NCBI GenBank assembly: GCA_964351595.1
Contig: CAYGOT010000012.1
Span: 1 to 64,000 of the forward strand
DNA length: 64,000 nt
Source of the DNA: UBA6059 sp964351595
Lineage (GTDB): Bacteria; Bacteroidota; Bacteroidia; Cytophagales; Cyclobacteriaceae
Direction: 5' to 3'
This document shows positions 35,962 through 45,357 of the stretch, in pieces; positions within the stretch are counted from its first letter, which is position 1, and the number at the start of each line of letters is the position of its first letter. The notes under the pieces are model-generated. The model worked only from the letters and a program-made list of their open reading frames with translations, ran no database searches and was not told where the DNA came from. The translations under genes and the position numbers were made by a program.

Positions 35962-37221
35962 TCAGGTCTTTTGCTTCTTCTTCTTAGCAGCTGGAAATAA
36001 GATGTTATTCAGGATCAGGCGATAGCCTGCTGAGTTAGGGTGCAGATTTAGATCTGTTGGCTCCTCATTAACCAGATGCTGATAATCTTCAGGATCATGG
36101 CCAGCATAGAATGTCCAGAAACCCTTACCAAACACACCGTGGATATACTTGGCTTCTTTAATGGACCTGGTTTCTCCCATCACTACCACATCCGACTTGA
36201 TCAGACTGCTTTTGAAACTTGTTGTCTGCCCCATAAAACCCTTCACCTGTCGCGTGTGGTTCTGTGTTAGCATCGTTGGGATAGGATCCCACTTAGCTGA
36301 GAACTCAAAGAGACCGAAGAAGTCATTGTTTTCGGTCAACCCACGCTCGTTTGGCTGTGTGTCGATGTTGGAGTACTCATAGATGTATGGATTTTTCTCA
36401 ATTAGGAAGTTCTCAAAGGCAAAGGTCTTGGTAAAGTCAAGCTTGCTCTGTGCTCGTGGATCCGGCGCATCGCCATCATACATACGATCAGCGATATCAA
36501 CACCATCGGCCGCTAGCGCAATGTCAAAGGTATCGGTCGCAGAACACATGGCAAAGAGGAAGCCGCCGGACGCTACATAGCTCTGAATTTTTTTAACAAT
36601 ACCAAGCTTAAGATGTGACACCTTATTAAATCCATGCTTACGCGCCGACTCTTCATATTCCCTTTGTTGCTCCTGATACCACGGGAAGTGCTGATACACG
36701 CGATAAAACTTGCCATACTGACCTGTGAAATCCTCATGGTGGAGATGAAGCCAGTCATATTTCGGTAGCTCATCATACATGAGCTCATCGTCAAACACCA
36801 CATCGTAGGGTATCTCTGCATAGGTCAGAACCAACGTCACGGCATCATCCCAGGGCTGCTTACTCTTCGGAGAGTACACGGCTATTTTTGGAAACTTCTC
36901 CAGCTTCATGACATCCATGTTGCTCGATGGACTACTGATATCACTAACAATCTGGATAGACTGAGCATCGGAGATTACCTCATAGGACACCCCGCGTATG
37001 ATACATTCATTCTCAAATAGTTGGGTGTAAGGCATCATAAAGCTCCCACCTCGGTAGTTCAGCAGCCAATCTACAGTCACGTCTTTCGTTAGCACCCAAT
37101 AGGCCAGCCCATACGATTTGAGGTGATTGGTCTGACTTTCGTCCATGGGAATCAAGATGTAAGATGCTCTGACGCTCATTGAGAACGTGAGGACAACCAA
37201 AAGAATCAACAGTTTTTTCAT
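35962..37221 (-). CDS. Conserved secreted protein, often misnamed asparagine synthetase B
   Basis: A 419-residue protein with signal peptide ending SVRAS. It contains WLHLHHEDFTG, GGFLFAMCSATDTFDIALA and YAGHDPEDYQH, conserved blocks of a Bacteroidota family. Homologues are commonly named asparagine synthetase B, but no N-terminal Cys amidotransferase or ATP-binding synthetase core is present and the protein is exported. The GFLFAMCSATD segment suggests a class-I glutamine-amidotransferase-like fold used for another purpose. The basic tail KKKKQKT is unusual for an exported protein. Confidence 0.65.
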   Translation of the reverse strand: MKKLLILLVVLTFSMSVRASYILIPMDESQTNHLKSYGLAYWVLTKDVTVDWLLNYRGGSFMMPYTQLFENECIIRGVSYEVISDAQSIQIVSDISSPSSNMDVMKLEKFPKIAVYSPKSKQPWDDAVTLVLTYAEIPYDVVFDDELMYDELPKYDWLHLHHEDFTGQYGKFYRVYQHFPWYQEQQREYEESARKHGFNKVSHLKLGIVKKIQSYVASGGFLFAMCSATDTFDIALAADGVDIADRMYDGDAPDPRAQSKLDFTKTFAFENFLIEKNPYIYEYSNIDTQPNERGLTENNDFFGLFEFSAKWDPIPTMLTQNHTRQVKGFMGQTTSFKSSLIKSDVVVMGETRSIKEAKYIHGVFGKGFWTFYAGHDPEDYQHLVNEEPTDLNLHPNSAGYRLILNNILFPAAKKKKQKT

Positions 37222-37352
37222 ATCAAATAATTGCCAAAAAGTTACCTAACCAAAGTCAGAACATCTATCGTTCTTACTTTAAATTGCATGATTGAGGTAT
37301 CAACGGATACATCGGTACGTATACCAAACGAAGGAACAGGAGCAAACGCACT

Positions 37353-38585
37353 TTGAATTTCACGGAAAACATAAGGGAAGGGATACGTTCAATACAGTCT
37401 AATCGCCTGCGAACCATACTCACAGCGTCGATTGTGGCTATAGGCATTACCTCCCTGGTCGGTATTCTTACAGCGATCGACGGCATCCAGTCATCCATCA
37501 ATGACAGTTTTTCTAACCTTGGCACCCACACCTTTAGGATTAGGAGCTACCGCAATAATAGTGGTAGCCGTGGAGGGAAAGAGGAGAAGAACGTGAGGCC
37601 ACTTGAATGGCAGGATGTAAGCACCTTCAAAGACAGGTATACTGGTGATGGGGTCGTTAGCATCAACTCCTGGGTCACTTTTACAGCAGAAGTAAAGTAT
37701 GGCTCAGAGGTCACCAACCCAAATACCCGAGTAAAAGCCGGGGATGAGAACTTGCTAAGCGTAGAGGGCTACAATATTGATAGAGGGCGTGATTTCTCTG
37801 GTATCGAAATACAGAATGCCGCCAACGTGGCTTTGATAGGCTCGGAGGTGAGCAGCCAGCTTTTTTCCAATAAGGTAAACCCCATTAACAAGTCCATCAC
37901 TTTCCTGGGCGCTAAGTTTAGAGTGGTGGGTGTCATGGAAGAGCAAGGAGGCCTGGGAGGGGACTCAGGTCCCGATCGAACGATTATCATTCCGATGGAG
38001 ACGGGCCGCAAGCTAAGCCCGTTTGATCTCAACTATGAGATCAAGGTGATGACTGATGCCCCCATGAACCAGGACTATGTAGTAGGAGAGACCACAGGAC
38101 TCATGCGTAAGATCAGGCAAGATGCTGCCGGTAGTCCCGACTCATTTGACGTAAGGGTCAACAAAAGTCTTTCAGAAAGACTCGATGAAATGTCAGGCTA
38201 CCTGCGTATTGGCGGCTTCTCCATTGGTTTTATTACCCTACTCGGAGCGTCCATTGCGCTGATGAATATTATGATGGTGTCGGTGACCGAGCGTACCCGC
38301 GAAATAGGCGTGAGAAAGGCACTGGGTGCCACTCCACTCAAGATCAGGAGACAATTTTTGATCGAGTCGATAGTTATATGTCAGTTGGGAGGATTTGGAG
38401 GAATAGTTCTCGGACTGATCATAGGCAATGTGATCACCGCCATTGTAGGAGGCAGTTTCATTGTGCCCTGGTTGTGGATTCTCATATCTATTCTGATAGG
38501 TATGGTGGTCGGTGTGATATCAGGCTACATACCGGCGTATCAGGCGAGCAAACTGGACCCTATAGAGTCGCTTAGGTTTGAGTAA
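37353..38585 (+). CDS. MacB-type ABC transporter permease
   Basis: A 410-residue permease with the MacB periplasmic core domain between the first helix (RTILTASIVAIGITSLVGIL) and a C-terminal FtsX block of three helices. The conserved loop MMVSVTERTREIGVRKALGAT is present. Such permeases work with an ATPase encoded elsewhere and act in lipoprotein or peptide export or in stress sensing. The start is TTG 37353 (reading MNFTENIREG). The purine-rich AGGAACAGGAG upstream may assist initiation. No ATPase gene is adjacent. Confidence 0.88.
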   Translation: MNFTENIREGIRSIQSNRLRTILTASIVAIGITSLVGILTAIDGIQSSINDSFSNLGTHTFRIRSYRNNSGSRGGKEEKNVRPLEWQDVSTFKDRYTGDGVVSINSWVTFTAEVKYGSEVTNPNTRVKAGDENLLSVEGYNIDRGRDFSGIEIQNAANVALIGSEVSSQLFSNKVNPINKSITFLGAKFRVVGVMEEQGGLGGDSGPDRTIIIPMETGRKLSPFDLNYEIKVMTDAPMNQDYVVGETTGLMRKIRQDAAGSPDSFDVRVNKSLSERLDEMSGYLRIGGFSIGFITLLGASIALMNIMMVSVTERTREIGVRKALGATPLKIRRQFLIESIVICQLGGFGGIVLGLIIGNVITAIVGGSFIVPWLWILISILIGMVVGVISGYIPAYQASKLDPIESLRFE

Positions 38586-38625
38586 AATGAATATCTTTCC
38601 ATAATTTGAGGGCTTCAAAGGCACT

Positions 38626-39423
38626 ATGCGGATAAATTGTTGGAAATATGGACTTGTAGGATATCTGCTGATGATAGGCTGGGCTATTCCATCAATGGGA
38701 CAGGAGTTGCAGGTCACAGGTGTCTATCAGGGCAAATCCATTTTTGTCCAAAACCCTCTATTTGTAGAGCGGTCTGAGTCGTGTGTAACCCGCATTACAG
38801 TCAACAATGTGCCACTCAGGCTTGATTACAAAAGTTCGGCGTTGGAAGTTAGTTTCAGCGATAAGGAGCTGTATGTCCCTGTTACGGTAGTAGTTAAGCA
38901 CCAGCCGGACTGTACTCCCAAAATCCTCAATGAAGATGCGATTCGTTTTCATAGCGCGTTTAGTTTTACTCAGCTTTTGTTGAATGATACTGCCCTTTAT
39001 TGGAAAACGAAGGGCGAGCGCATGAACTCCAAATTCACTGTCGAGAAACTATTCTTTGATGGATGGGAATACGATCAGGAGCTACCTTCCGAAGGCAAGT
39101 TCGAGGGGGCTGAGTATTCTGTTTTTCCTGACTTAAAGGAAGGGGTCAATAAGTTTAGAATTAAGTATGAAGTGCCTAGTGCCGGACGCTACTTGTTTTC
39201 TGAAGAACTTGAGCATGTTTACTATCCGGAACCCATCAGAATTTTCCCATTGACAGTAACACGTACTCTTAATATCAATAGAGTGGCAGACTATGAAATC
39301 TCCACTCCTGAAGGCTATACTATCCTTACCGGCAGGGGGAAAGTTATCGAGCTTGAGCGGTTGCGGAGAGGGGAGTACTTCATCACCGTAGAGAATACCA
39401 TAGAGAAGTTTACCAAAAACTAA
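38626..39423 (+). CDS. Secreted conserved protein of unknown function
   Basis: A 265-residue protein with signal peptide ending IPSMGQ, followed by beta-rich sequence (ELQVTGVYQGKSIFVQNP, then CVTRITVNNVPL). A Cys pair at about residues 46 and 86 could form a disulfide. A later segment (EYVITVENTIEKF-like end) resembles Bacteroidota surface-protein folds, but no family is named with confidence. It follows the ABC permease by 40 bases, so co-transcription is plausible. Its stop is one base from the convergent channel gene. Confidence 0.6.
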   Translation: MRINCWKYGLVGYLLMIGWAIPSMGQELQVTGVYQGKSIFVQNPLFVERSESCVTRITVNNVPLRLDYKSSALEVSFSDKELYVPVTVVVKHQPDCTPKILNEDAIRFHSAFSFTQLLLNDTALYWKTKGERMNSKFTVEKLFFDGWEYDQELPSEGKFEGAEYSVFPDLKEGVNKFRIKYEVPSAGRYLFSEELEHVYYPEPIRIFPLTVTRTLNINRVADYEISTPEGYTILTGRGKVIELERLRRGEYFITVENTIEKFTKN

Positions 39424-39424
39424 T

Positions 39425-40270
39425 CTAAAGTAGTTCCTCACCGCAATGGCGGCAATAGTAGGCATCATTGTCATGGCCCGTTATTCCGCAAGCATTGCAG
39501 ATTCTTTGTTCTTCGTCCCGTCTCTTGAAGTTGGCTGCAGTTATTTCTGAGGTGACGATTCCGGTAGGTACTGCTATGATGGCATATCCGGTCAGCATCA
39601 AAATAGAGGCAATGAATTGTCCTAGTATCGTTTGAGGGGCAATGTCTCCATACCCCACCGTTGTAATCGTGACGATGGCCCAATAGATGCTGCGCGGAAT
39701 GCTGGTAAAGCCATTATCACCGCCTTCTACCATGTACATGACCGTACCCAGAATGATGACCAGACTCACGACAGCTACTAAAAAAACGGATATTTTATTT
39801 CGACTGGCCTGAAGGGCACTGGCAAGTACCTGTGCCTCGCCGAGATACCTCGATAGCTTCAGTATCCTGAATATTCTGAGGAGACGAATGGCTCGGATAA
39901 CTACTAAAAACTGTGTGCCTGTTACGAAAAGCGACAGATAGGTAGGCATCAAGGCAAGAAAGTCGATGATTCCAAGAAAGCTAAAGGCATACTTCTTTGG
40001 CTGGTGAGAGGTGAGCAGCCTTGATGCGTATTCAAAAGTGAAGAGGATAGTAAAGAACCATTCCAGTATTTCAAGTTCCTTTTCGAATAGTTCATCAAAT
40101 TCTTTGACGCTTTCCAGCATCACAGCGATGATGCTCAGGACGATTACGGTCAACAGGACGATATCAAAAAACCTGCCTGCCTTAGTATCTGTACCAAAGA
40201 TGATGATGTACAGCTTGCGCCGTAAACCACCCAAATACTTATACTCAAATTGATGCTGTTGCTTACTCAA
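39425..40270 (-). CDS. Voltage-gated-type potassium channel with C-terminal zinc ribbon
   Basis: A 281-residue six-helix channel subunit, acting as a tetramer in the inner membrane. The arginine-rich S4 segment is RAIRLLRIFRILKLSRYL (126-143). The selectivity filter is TVGYGD at 204-209, followed by S6. The C-terminus carries CNACG and CRHCG, two CxxC pairs likely to bind zinc, as in a subset of bacterial Kv channels. The start is TTG 40270, as no ATG is available before the first helix. Confidence 0.9.
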   Translation of the reverse strand: MSKQQHQFEYKYLGGLRRKLYIIIFGTDTKAGRFFDIVLLTVIVLSIIAVMLESVKEFDELFEKELEILEWFFTILFTFEYASRLLTSHQPKKYAFSFLGIIDFLALMPTYLSLFVTGTQFLVVIRAIRLLRIFRILKLSRYLGEAQVLASALQASRNKISVFLVAVVSLVIILGTVMYMVEGGDNGFTSIPRSIYWAIVTITTVGYGDIAPQTILGQFIASILMLTGYAIIAVPTGIVTSEITAANFKRRDEEQRICNACGITGHDNDAYYCRHCGEELL

Positions 40271-40316
40271 ACCTGTAATAGTTAGACCAAAATAGGAATT
40301 TTTGGGCTAACAGGTT

Positions 40317-41696
40317 CTAACCAAACAGCGTAACTCCAAAATACTTGTTGAGAACCGTAAGAATAAACAAACAACCTAGTACCACTGGACATAGATAGCT
40401 TACAGCAAAGTCGATATATTTCAGAACGAAGCTATTCTTGTTAGGAAATCCAATGAGCATTTCTTCCTTAAGGTTCTCTTTTTTCCAGATATGCGCTGCG
40501 AAGAACACAATTAAGAAGCCTCCTAGTGGGAGCAACGTGTCATTGGCTACATCTCCAACGAAGGTCATGAAATCAGTGGGGCCGCTTGCACCCATATACG
40601 TGACGAATGTACTGAAGAAGGCGGAATCTCCATTGGCTACCATAGAGGGTACCCCAATCAAGAAAATGATCAATGCTACGACCCATACTGCATACTTACG
40701 CTCAATTTTGAGTTCATCTACTACGTAGGCAACGGGCACTTCCAATAAAGAAACTGTGGATGTGAGTGCAGCAAATGATAACAATAAGAAAAACCCAGAT
40801 CCGATGATTATACCCATGGAACCGCCGAAGGTTTCAAATATTCCCGGTAGGGTGACGAAAATAAGGCCTGGTCCACCTTGAGGTTCAAGACCTTGAGAGA
40901 AGACAAACGGAAACATCATCAAGCCGGCAATGAAGGCTATACCAACATCAGCTAAGGTGATAAAAGCTGCAGATTGTACAATATTATCTTGTTTGCTCAC
41001 ATAGCTACCATAGGTGATCAAAGCGCCCATCCCCAGCGAAAGAGAGAAAAAGGCCTGCCCCAAAGCACTACCGACCACACCGAGATTCACTTCGTTGAAA
41101 TCGGGCACTAAATAGAAAGAAATGCCGTCCATGGCATTGGGCAAAGTGAGGGCATAGGCGACAAGGATAAGTATCATCCCTACTAACGTAGGCATCAGGA
41201 ATTTTGCTGCTTTCTCAATGCCTCCGGAGATACCCTTGGATACTATCCAGGCCGTTATGATCATGAATATCGCTGCATATAGGCCAACTCTTCCGATATC
41301 ATTGATGAATGATCCGAAATTATTTCCAATTTCAAAATTTCCTCCGACCATCTCTAGGAAATAGCCAAAGGCCCAACCTGCTACAACATTATAAAAGGAT
41401 AGGATGAGCACCCCACATAAAATTCCAATCTTACCGACGAAATTCCACTTAGGGAAACCTAGTGCATTGAACGCACCCACAGGATTTTTTTGAGTTTTAC
41501 GACCTATGGCTATTTCTGTGACCATCACAGGAAAGCATAGGATAAAACAGAATGCGAGGTACATAACCAGGAAGATCGCTCCGCCACCTTCACCGACTTC
41601 AAAAGGAAACTTCCAAATATTGCCAAGCCCAACAGCCGAGCCAGCTGCCGCTAAAATGAATCCTATTCTACTATTAAACGCACCTCTACTTGCCAT
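40317..41696 (-). CDS. Neurotransmitter:sodium symporter (NSS) family transporter, copy 2
   Basis: A 459-residue LeuT-family transporter: RIGFILAAAGSAVGLGNIWKFPF opens helix one, followed by GEGGGAIFLVMYL. The sodium-site segment LGQAFFSLSLGMGALITYGS is well kept. It is more LeuT-like in helix one than copy 1. It is a separate transcription unit from the potassium channel, with 46 bases between. The amino-acid substrate cannot be read from sequence. Confidence 0.92.
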   Translation of the reverse strand: MASRGAFNSRIGFILAAAGSAVGLGNIWKFPFEVGEGGGAIFLVMYLAFCFILCFPVMVTEIAIGRKTQKNPVGAFNALGFPKWNFVGKIGILCGVLILSFYNVVAGWAFGYFLEMVGGNFEIGNNFGSFINDIGRVGLYAAIFMIITAWIVSKGISGGIEKAAKFLMPTLVGMILILVAYALTLPNAMDGISFYLVPDFNEVNLGVVGSALGQAFFSLSLGMGALITYGSYVSKQDNIVQSAAFITLADVGIAFIAGLMMFPFVFSQGLEPQGGPGLIFVTLPGIFETFGGSMGIIIGSGFFLLLSFAALTSTVSLLEVPVAYVVDELKIERKYAVWVVALIIFLIGVPSMVANGDSAFFSTFVTYMGASGPTDFMTFVGDVANDTLLPLGGFLIVFFAAHIWKKENLKEEMLIGFPNKNSFVLKYIDFAVSYLCPVVLGCLFILTVLNKYFGVTLFG

Positions 41697-41801
41697 TTGG
41701 GTTGGATTAAGTCATGTGAAAGCCTCAAATATATGAGTATAATGACAATTAACTAATTGGCTTTCTGAGAATGTGATGAATGAATTGGATTGATGGTACT
41801 G

Positions 41802-43223
41802 TTAATCTAAATCAATACTAACAGGAGCCTTGTAGCCAAACATACTTTGCGTTTTGATCGCTTTCGAGACGCGGCTGGGTACCATATCTTCCCAACCTGC
41901 TGTGCCATTCTTAATCATATGAATAACATTGTCAGAAATGATATTTAGATGCTCAATCTTAGCGTTTTTGATATCCTCAATGTTCTTATTGACATAAAGA
42001 TGTTTGAAAAGATAGACCAGATGCTCAGCCGGGCTGAAGTTTTCACAGTTCTGAACTTCTTCCTTGTCATCAAAGGAAGGGTAGACGAGTAGCTTGACGT
42101 TAGTTCCAAAGAGTCGCCCAAACGATTCAAGGATCCCTCCATTGAGGTTTTCATAGTACTTCTCATCAAAAATCCTTGCAAGGTTGTTGATACCGAGGAT
42201 GAGACCTATTTTCTTTTTTCTGGTGAATTGAGCCAGATAACTTGCGAGACGATAATGCTCCTGGTGATTGGAAATAAGTACATTTTGGCCCAAAGAGCAG
42301 AGTAGGTCGACACGATCCATAAAGTCCATCTCGTCAATCTCCCCATCACTGCGGAGGTCATTGAGCGTCAACTCAGAAAGTACCAGTAGTCGCTCTGGAT
42401 CTACTTCGTCATCTTCTCTAAACATGCGAAGACCTGCTATCATCATGTCTACATTGACATAGGTCACCGGACGGAACCGACCTCTTAGCACCAGTACATT
42501 TTTTTTGTAAATGGTAGCTGAGGGCTGTAGCACATCACCATTTTGGTTGAACATGGCCGCCTCTGTCAGGCCATTCTTTACGAGCTTGAGGCTCATCAAC
42601 CTGTTGTCTACGTGATGATAATCTGGACCTTCCAATCTGAACATATCAATCTCCACGCGATCGGAATTGATACCATCGACTAACGATACGATCAATTCTT
42701 CCGGGTCTGAGAAGTGATAGCAACCATAGATCAGGTTAACGCCAAGGTCGCCCAGTGCCTGCTGTTGCCAAAGCGAGTCATTGTCCTTCAATCGCACATG
42801 GATAACGCAGCTATTCGGTTGTGAATTGGGGTGGAGTTGAAAGCGTAAGCCGAGCCACCCGTGACCTTTATTGGTCTTTTGAAAGTTGATGGTCTCTACT
42901 GTATTTGCAAACGCAAAAAAGTTAGTGCGCTTAGCCCTAAAGCCCAGTCTTTTGGAGAGTAGGTTATACTCTTTGTTGAGCATGAGCAGTAGCTTTTCTT
43001 CACAAACGTAGCGCTCAGTGTGCCCGTAGATAGCATCACTAAAGGTCATGTCATAGGCAGACATGGTCTTGGCGATTGTGCCTGATGCACCTCCTGCCTT
43101 GAAGAAATGAGCAGCCACTTCCTGACCACCACCTATTTCGGCCAATGTGCCGTATATTTTTTCGTCAAGATTGAGGCTGAGGGCCTTTTCCTTTGTGGTC
43201 AGTGATCTGCGGTCATCTTGCAT
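41802..43223 (-). CDS. Conserved cytoplasmic protein of unknown function
   Basis: A 473-residue soluble protein. It opens ALSLNLDEKIYGTLAEIGGGQEVAAHFFKAGGASGTIAKTMSAYDM in pieces, a block I recognise as a wide family annotated variously as nicotinate-nucleotide adenylyltransferase or TonB-dependent receptor. Neither name is supported: there is no HxGH nucleotidyltransferase motif and no export signal. Other conserved pieces are YGHTERYVCEEKLLLML and GLRFQLHPNSQPNS. The function is unknown and merits direct study. Confidence 0.7.
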   Translation of the reverse strand: MQDDRRSLTTKEKALSLNLDEKIYGTLAEIGGGQEVAAHFFKAGGASGTIAKTMSAYDMTFSDAIYGHTERYVCEEKLLLMLNKEYNLLSKRLGFRAKRTNFFAFANTVETINFQKTNKGHGWLGLRFQLHPNSQPNSCVIHVRLKDNDSLWQQQALGDLGVNLIYGCYHFSDPEELIVSLVDGINSDRVEIDMFRLEGPDYHHVDNRLMSLKLVKNGLTEAAMFNQNGDVLQPSATIYKKNVLVLRGRFRPVTYVNVDMMIAGLRMFREDDEVDPERLLVLSELTLNDLRSDGEIDEMDFMDRVDLLCSLGQNVLISNHQEHYRLASYLAQFTRKKKIGLILGINNLARIFDEKYYENLNGGILESFGRLFGTNVKLLVYPSFDDKEEVQNCENFSPAEHLVYLFKHLYVNKNIEDIKNAKIEHLNIISDNVIHMIKNGTAGWEDMVPSRVSKAIKTQSMFGYKAPVSIDLD

Positions 43224-43284
43224 AAAAAGCTAGCTTTGACCCAAAATTATGGCTTTAACTATTCAATTCTAAGCTAAACACCAA

Positions 43285-43316
43285 TAAAAAAATCCACCCC
43301 AGTATGAGGTGGATTT
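43285..43316 (-). terminator. Intrinsic terminator after the acyl-CoA dehydrogenase
   Basis: A 9-bp stem (AAATCCACC at 43290-43298 with 43308-43316) and a 9-base loop. The A-run at 43285-43291 gives the U-run on the minus strand. Confidence 0.75.
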
Positions 43317-43340
43317 GTCCTGTGTCAGATTGATTAACCA

Positions 43341-45158
43341 TTAAAAATCATAACCATTCTTAGCGATCATATGATCAGCAATTTCTCTTCTCAAAACCTT
43401 TGTATTGACCGGGTTCATCTTAGTAAACCTCTTCAAACCCATCAACATTACCTTCATCTCGTCACCTGTGGTGAAACTTACTATGGCTTCCTTACCAGCA
43501 AGGTTGATACGATCAACTGCCTCATATAAGTAAGCTTTAGCAATGTTCATTTGAAGCTTTGTTGCCTCTGCACCTTTTGTGTTGACAAGCTTCTCGACGC
43601 GGAGTAAAGTAGACTCTATGGTATACACCTCAATGATCATGTCGGCGATATTCATCAGGATCTCCTGCTCATCATTGAGTTTAGGCCCAAATGACTGGGC
43701 AGCCTTACCCGCTACCATCAGTATTGATTTCTTGAGCCTTACCAGCAGTTCCTTTTCTTCCGCAAACAATTCCGATAGGTCAAGTGTGGCGAAGCTAGGT
43801 ACAGCAGTCAGCTCTTTGCCAACCTCCATCGCCGGCCCCATGAAGTTGAGCTCTCCTTTCATCGCACGCTTAAGGATCATGCCTACCAGCAACATGCGGT
43901 TAATTTCATTGGTACCCTCATAGATACGAGTGATTCTGGCATCTCTGTAAGCCCTGGCCATGGGTGCTTCTTCCGAGAAGCCCATGCCGCCGTACACCTG
44001 TACACCCTGATCAACGATGTAGTCAAGCGACTCAGAGCCGAGGATTTTAATAATAGCGCATTCTATGGCAAACTGCTCAACACCTTTGAGTTTTGCTTCC
44101 GCTTCGGGCATGCCTTCAGCGATCAATGCTGATATCTTATCATCCACATCCTGACCTGCGCGGTAGCTGGCAGACTCAGTAGCGTAGGTCTTGATGGCCA
44201 TCTCTGCAAGTTTGTGCTTGATAGCCCCAAAAGAGGAGATAGATACACCAAATTGCTTACGCTCGTTAGCATAATTCGTGGATTGACTGGCTAGCTCCTT
44301 ACATCCACCGATTACCCCGGCACCAAGCTTTATTCTGCCAATATTGAGGATATTAACAGCGATTTTGAAACCGTTCTGACGGTCAGAGAGCATGTTTTCA
44401 ACGGGCACTTTGCAGTCGTTGAAAAACACCTGTCGGGTAGAAGAACCCTTGATGCCCAGCTTACGCTCCTCATCATTCATGGTAATGCCACCGAATGTTT
44501 TCTCTACTATGAAAGCAGATAGGTTTTTATCATCATCTACTTTGGCAAATACGATGAACAAATCAGCGAATCCGGCATTGGAGATCCACATCTTTTGTCC
44601 ATTGATCAGGTAGTGCTTGCCGTCATCGGTTAGTGTGGCTTTTGTCTTACCAGAATTGGCATCCGAACCAGAGTCAGGCTCGGTCAGGCAGTAGGCTGAT
44701 GCCCATTCTCCTGATCCCAACTTAGGGAGATACTTCTGCTTTTGCTCTTCTGTACCGTAATAAAGGATCGGTAGTGTACCTATGCCGGTGTGCGCACCAT
44801 AAGCCGTAGAAAACGAACCAGAAGCACCAAGGACGTCAGCCATCAACATACTTGTGTTGAAGTCCATACCCAGTCCGCCATAAGCCTCAGGGAGGGCTAT
44901 GCCCAGAAGTCCGAGCTCTCCAGCCTTCTTTAGAAGCGCTGGCATAAGACCTTCCTCCAGGTTATCTATACGGTCTCTGTTGGGCTCAATTTCTTTGGCT
45001 ATAAAATCCTTGCAGGCTTGTGCCATCATTTGCTGTTCTTCGGAAAATTCCTCAGGAATAAATACATCCTGTGCTGCCGACTCCCTGATGAGAAACTCAC
45101 CACCTTTGATTGCTTCTGCCTTATTGGCTGACCGGTCTTTTTTTGCTACTGCTTCCAT
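43341..45158 (-). CDS. Acyl-CoA dehydrogenase, Bacteroidota ~600-residue type
   Basis: A 605-residue FAD enzyme that introduces the alpha-beta double bond in acyl-CoA during fatty-acid oxidation. The ACAD domains fill about 35-430: YCLTEPDSGSDANSG (FAD/substrate loop) near 173, KMWISNAGFADLFIVFAK, and QVYGGMGFSEEAPMARAYRDARI near 395. The catalytic base would be Glu in IYEGTNEINR. A C-terminal helical extension beyond 430 distinguishes this long subgroup. It is transcribed alone, from a region with two large palindromes upstream and a terminator downstream. Confidence 0.93.
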   Translation of the reverse strand: MEAVAKKDRSANKAEAIKGGEFLIRESAAQDVFIPEEFSEEQQMMAQACKDFIAKEIEPNRDRIDNLEEGLMPALLKKAGELGLLGIALPEAYGGLGMDFNTSMLMADVLGASGSFSTAYGAHTGIGTLPILYYGTEEQKQKYLPKLGSGEWASAYCLTEPDSGSDANSGKTKATLTDDGKHYLINGQKMWISNAGFADLFIVFAKVDDDKNLSAFIVEKTFGGITMNDEERKLGIKGSSTRQVFFNDCKVPVENMLSDRQNGFKIAVNILNIGRIKLGAGVIGGCKELASQSTNYANERKQFGVSISSFGAIKHKLAEMAIKTYATESASYRAGQDVDDKISALIAEGMPEAEAKLKGVEQFAIECAIIKILGSESLDYIVDQGVQVYGGMGFSEEAPMARAYRDARITRIYEGTNEINRMLLVGMILKRAMKGELNFMGPAMEVGKELTAVPSFATLDLSELFAEEKELLVRLKKSILMVAGKAAQSFGPKLNDEQEILMNIADMIIEVYTIESTLLRVEKLVNTKGAEATKLQMNIAKAYLYEAVDRINLAGKEAIVSFTTGDEMKVMLMGLKRFTKMNPVNTKVLRREIADHMIAKNGYDF

Positions 45159-45202
45159 TTTGAACGGATATTATTGGTTTATTATCGTTTGACGCTATTA
45201 AT

Positions 45203-45260
45203 AGTATGCATGCATACTTTCTCAAAGATATAGAAATTTGTTATGCATGCATAACAAATT
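45203..45260 (-). promoter_or_regulatory. Twin palindromic operators over the acyl-CoA dehydrogenase promoter
   Basis: Palindrome one (45203-45218, 16 bp) and palindrome two (45235-45260, 26 bp) share the core TATGCATGCATA, with centres 37 bases apart. Between them, on the minus strand, is TATCTTTG (45223-45230), matching the -7 box TAnnTTTG. A TTTG possible -33 box (45255-45258) lies inside palindrome two, 24 bases away, slightly longer than usual. A dimeric repressor binding both would block the promoter. TetR-type control by acyl-CoA is an inference. Confidence 0.7.
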
Positions 45261-45357
45261 AAGATTTTGTGGAAGGATTTTGACAACTCGTACCTTCAGC
45301 AATGCAGTTTGTCCGATTTTGCATTCAGCTTAACAATAGTTGAAGCATTTTTACGCC

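Noticed and set aside
35962..37221. Asparagine synthetase B as the product name
   Set aside because: Exported protein without the N-terminal Cys amidotransferase or the ATP-binding synthetase core.
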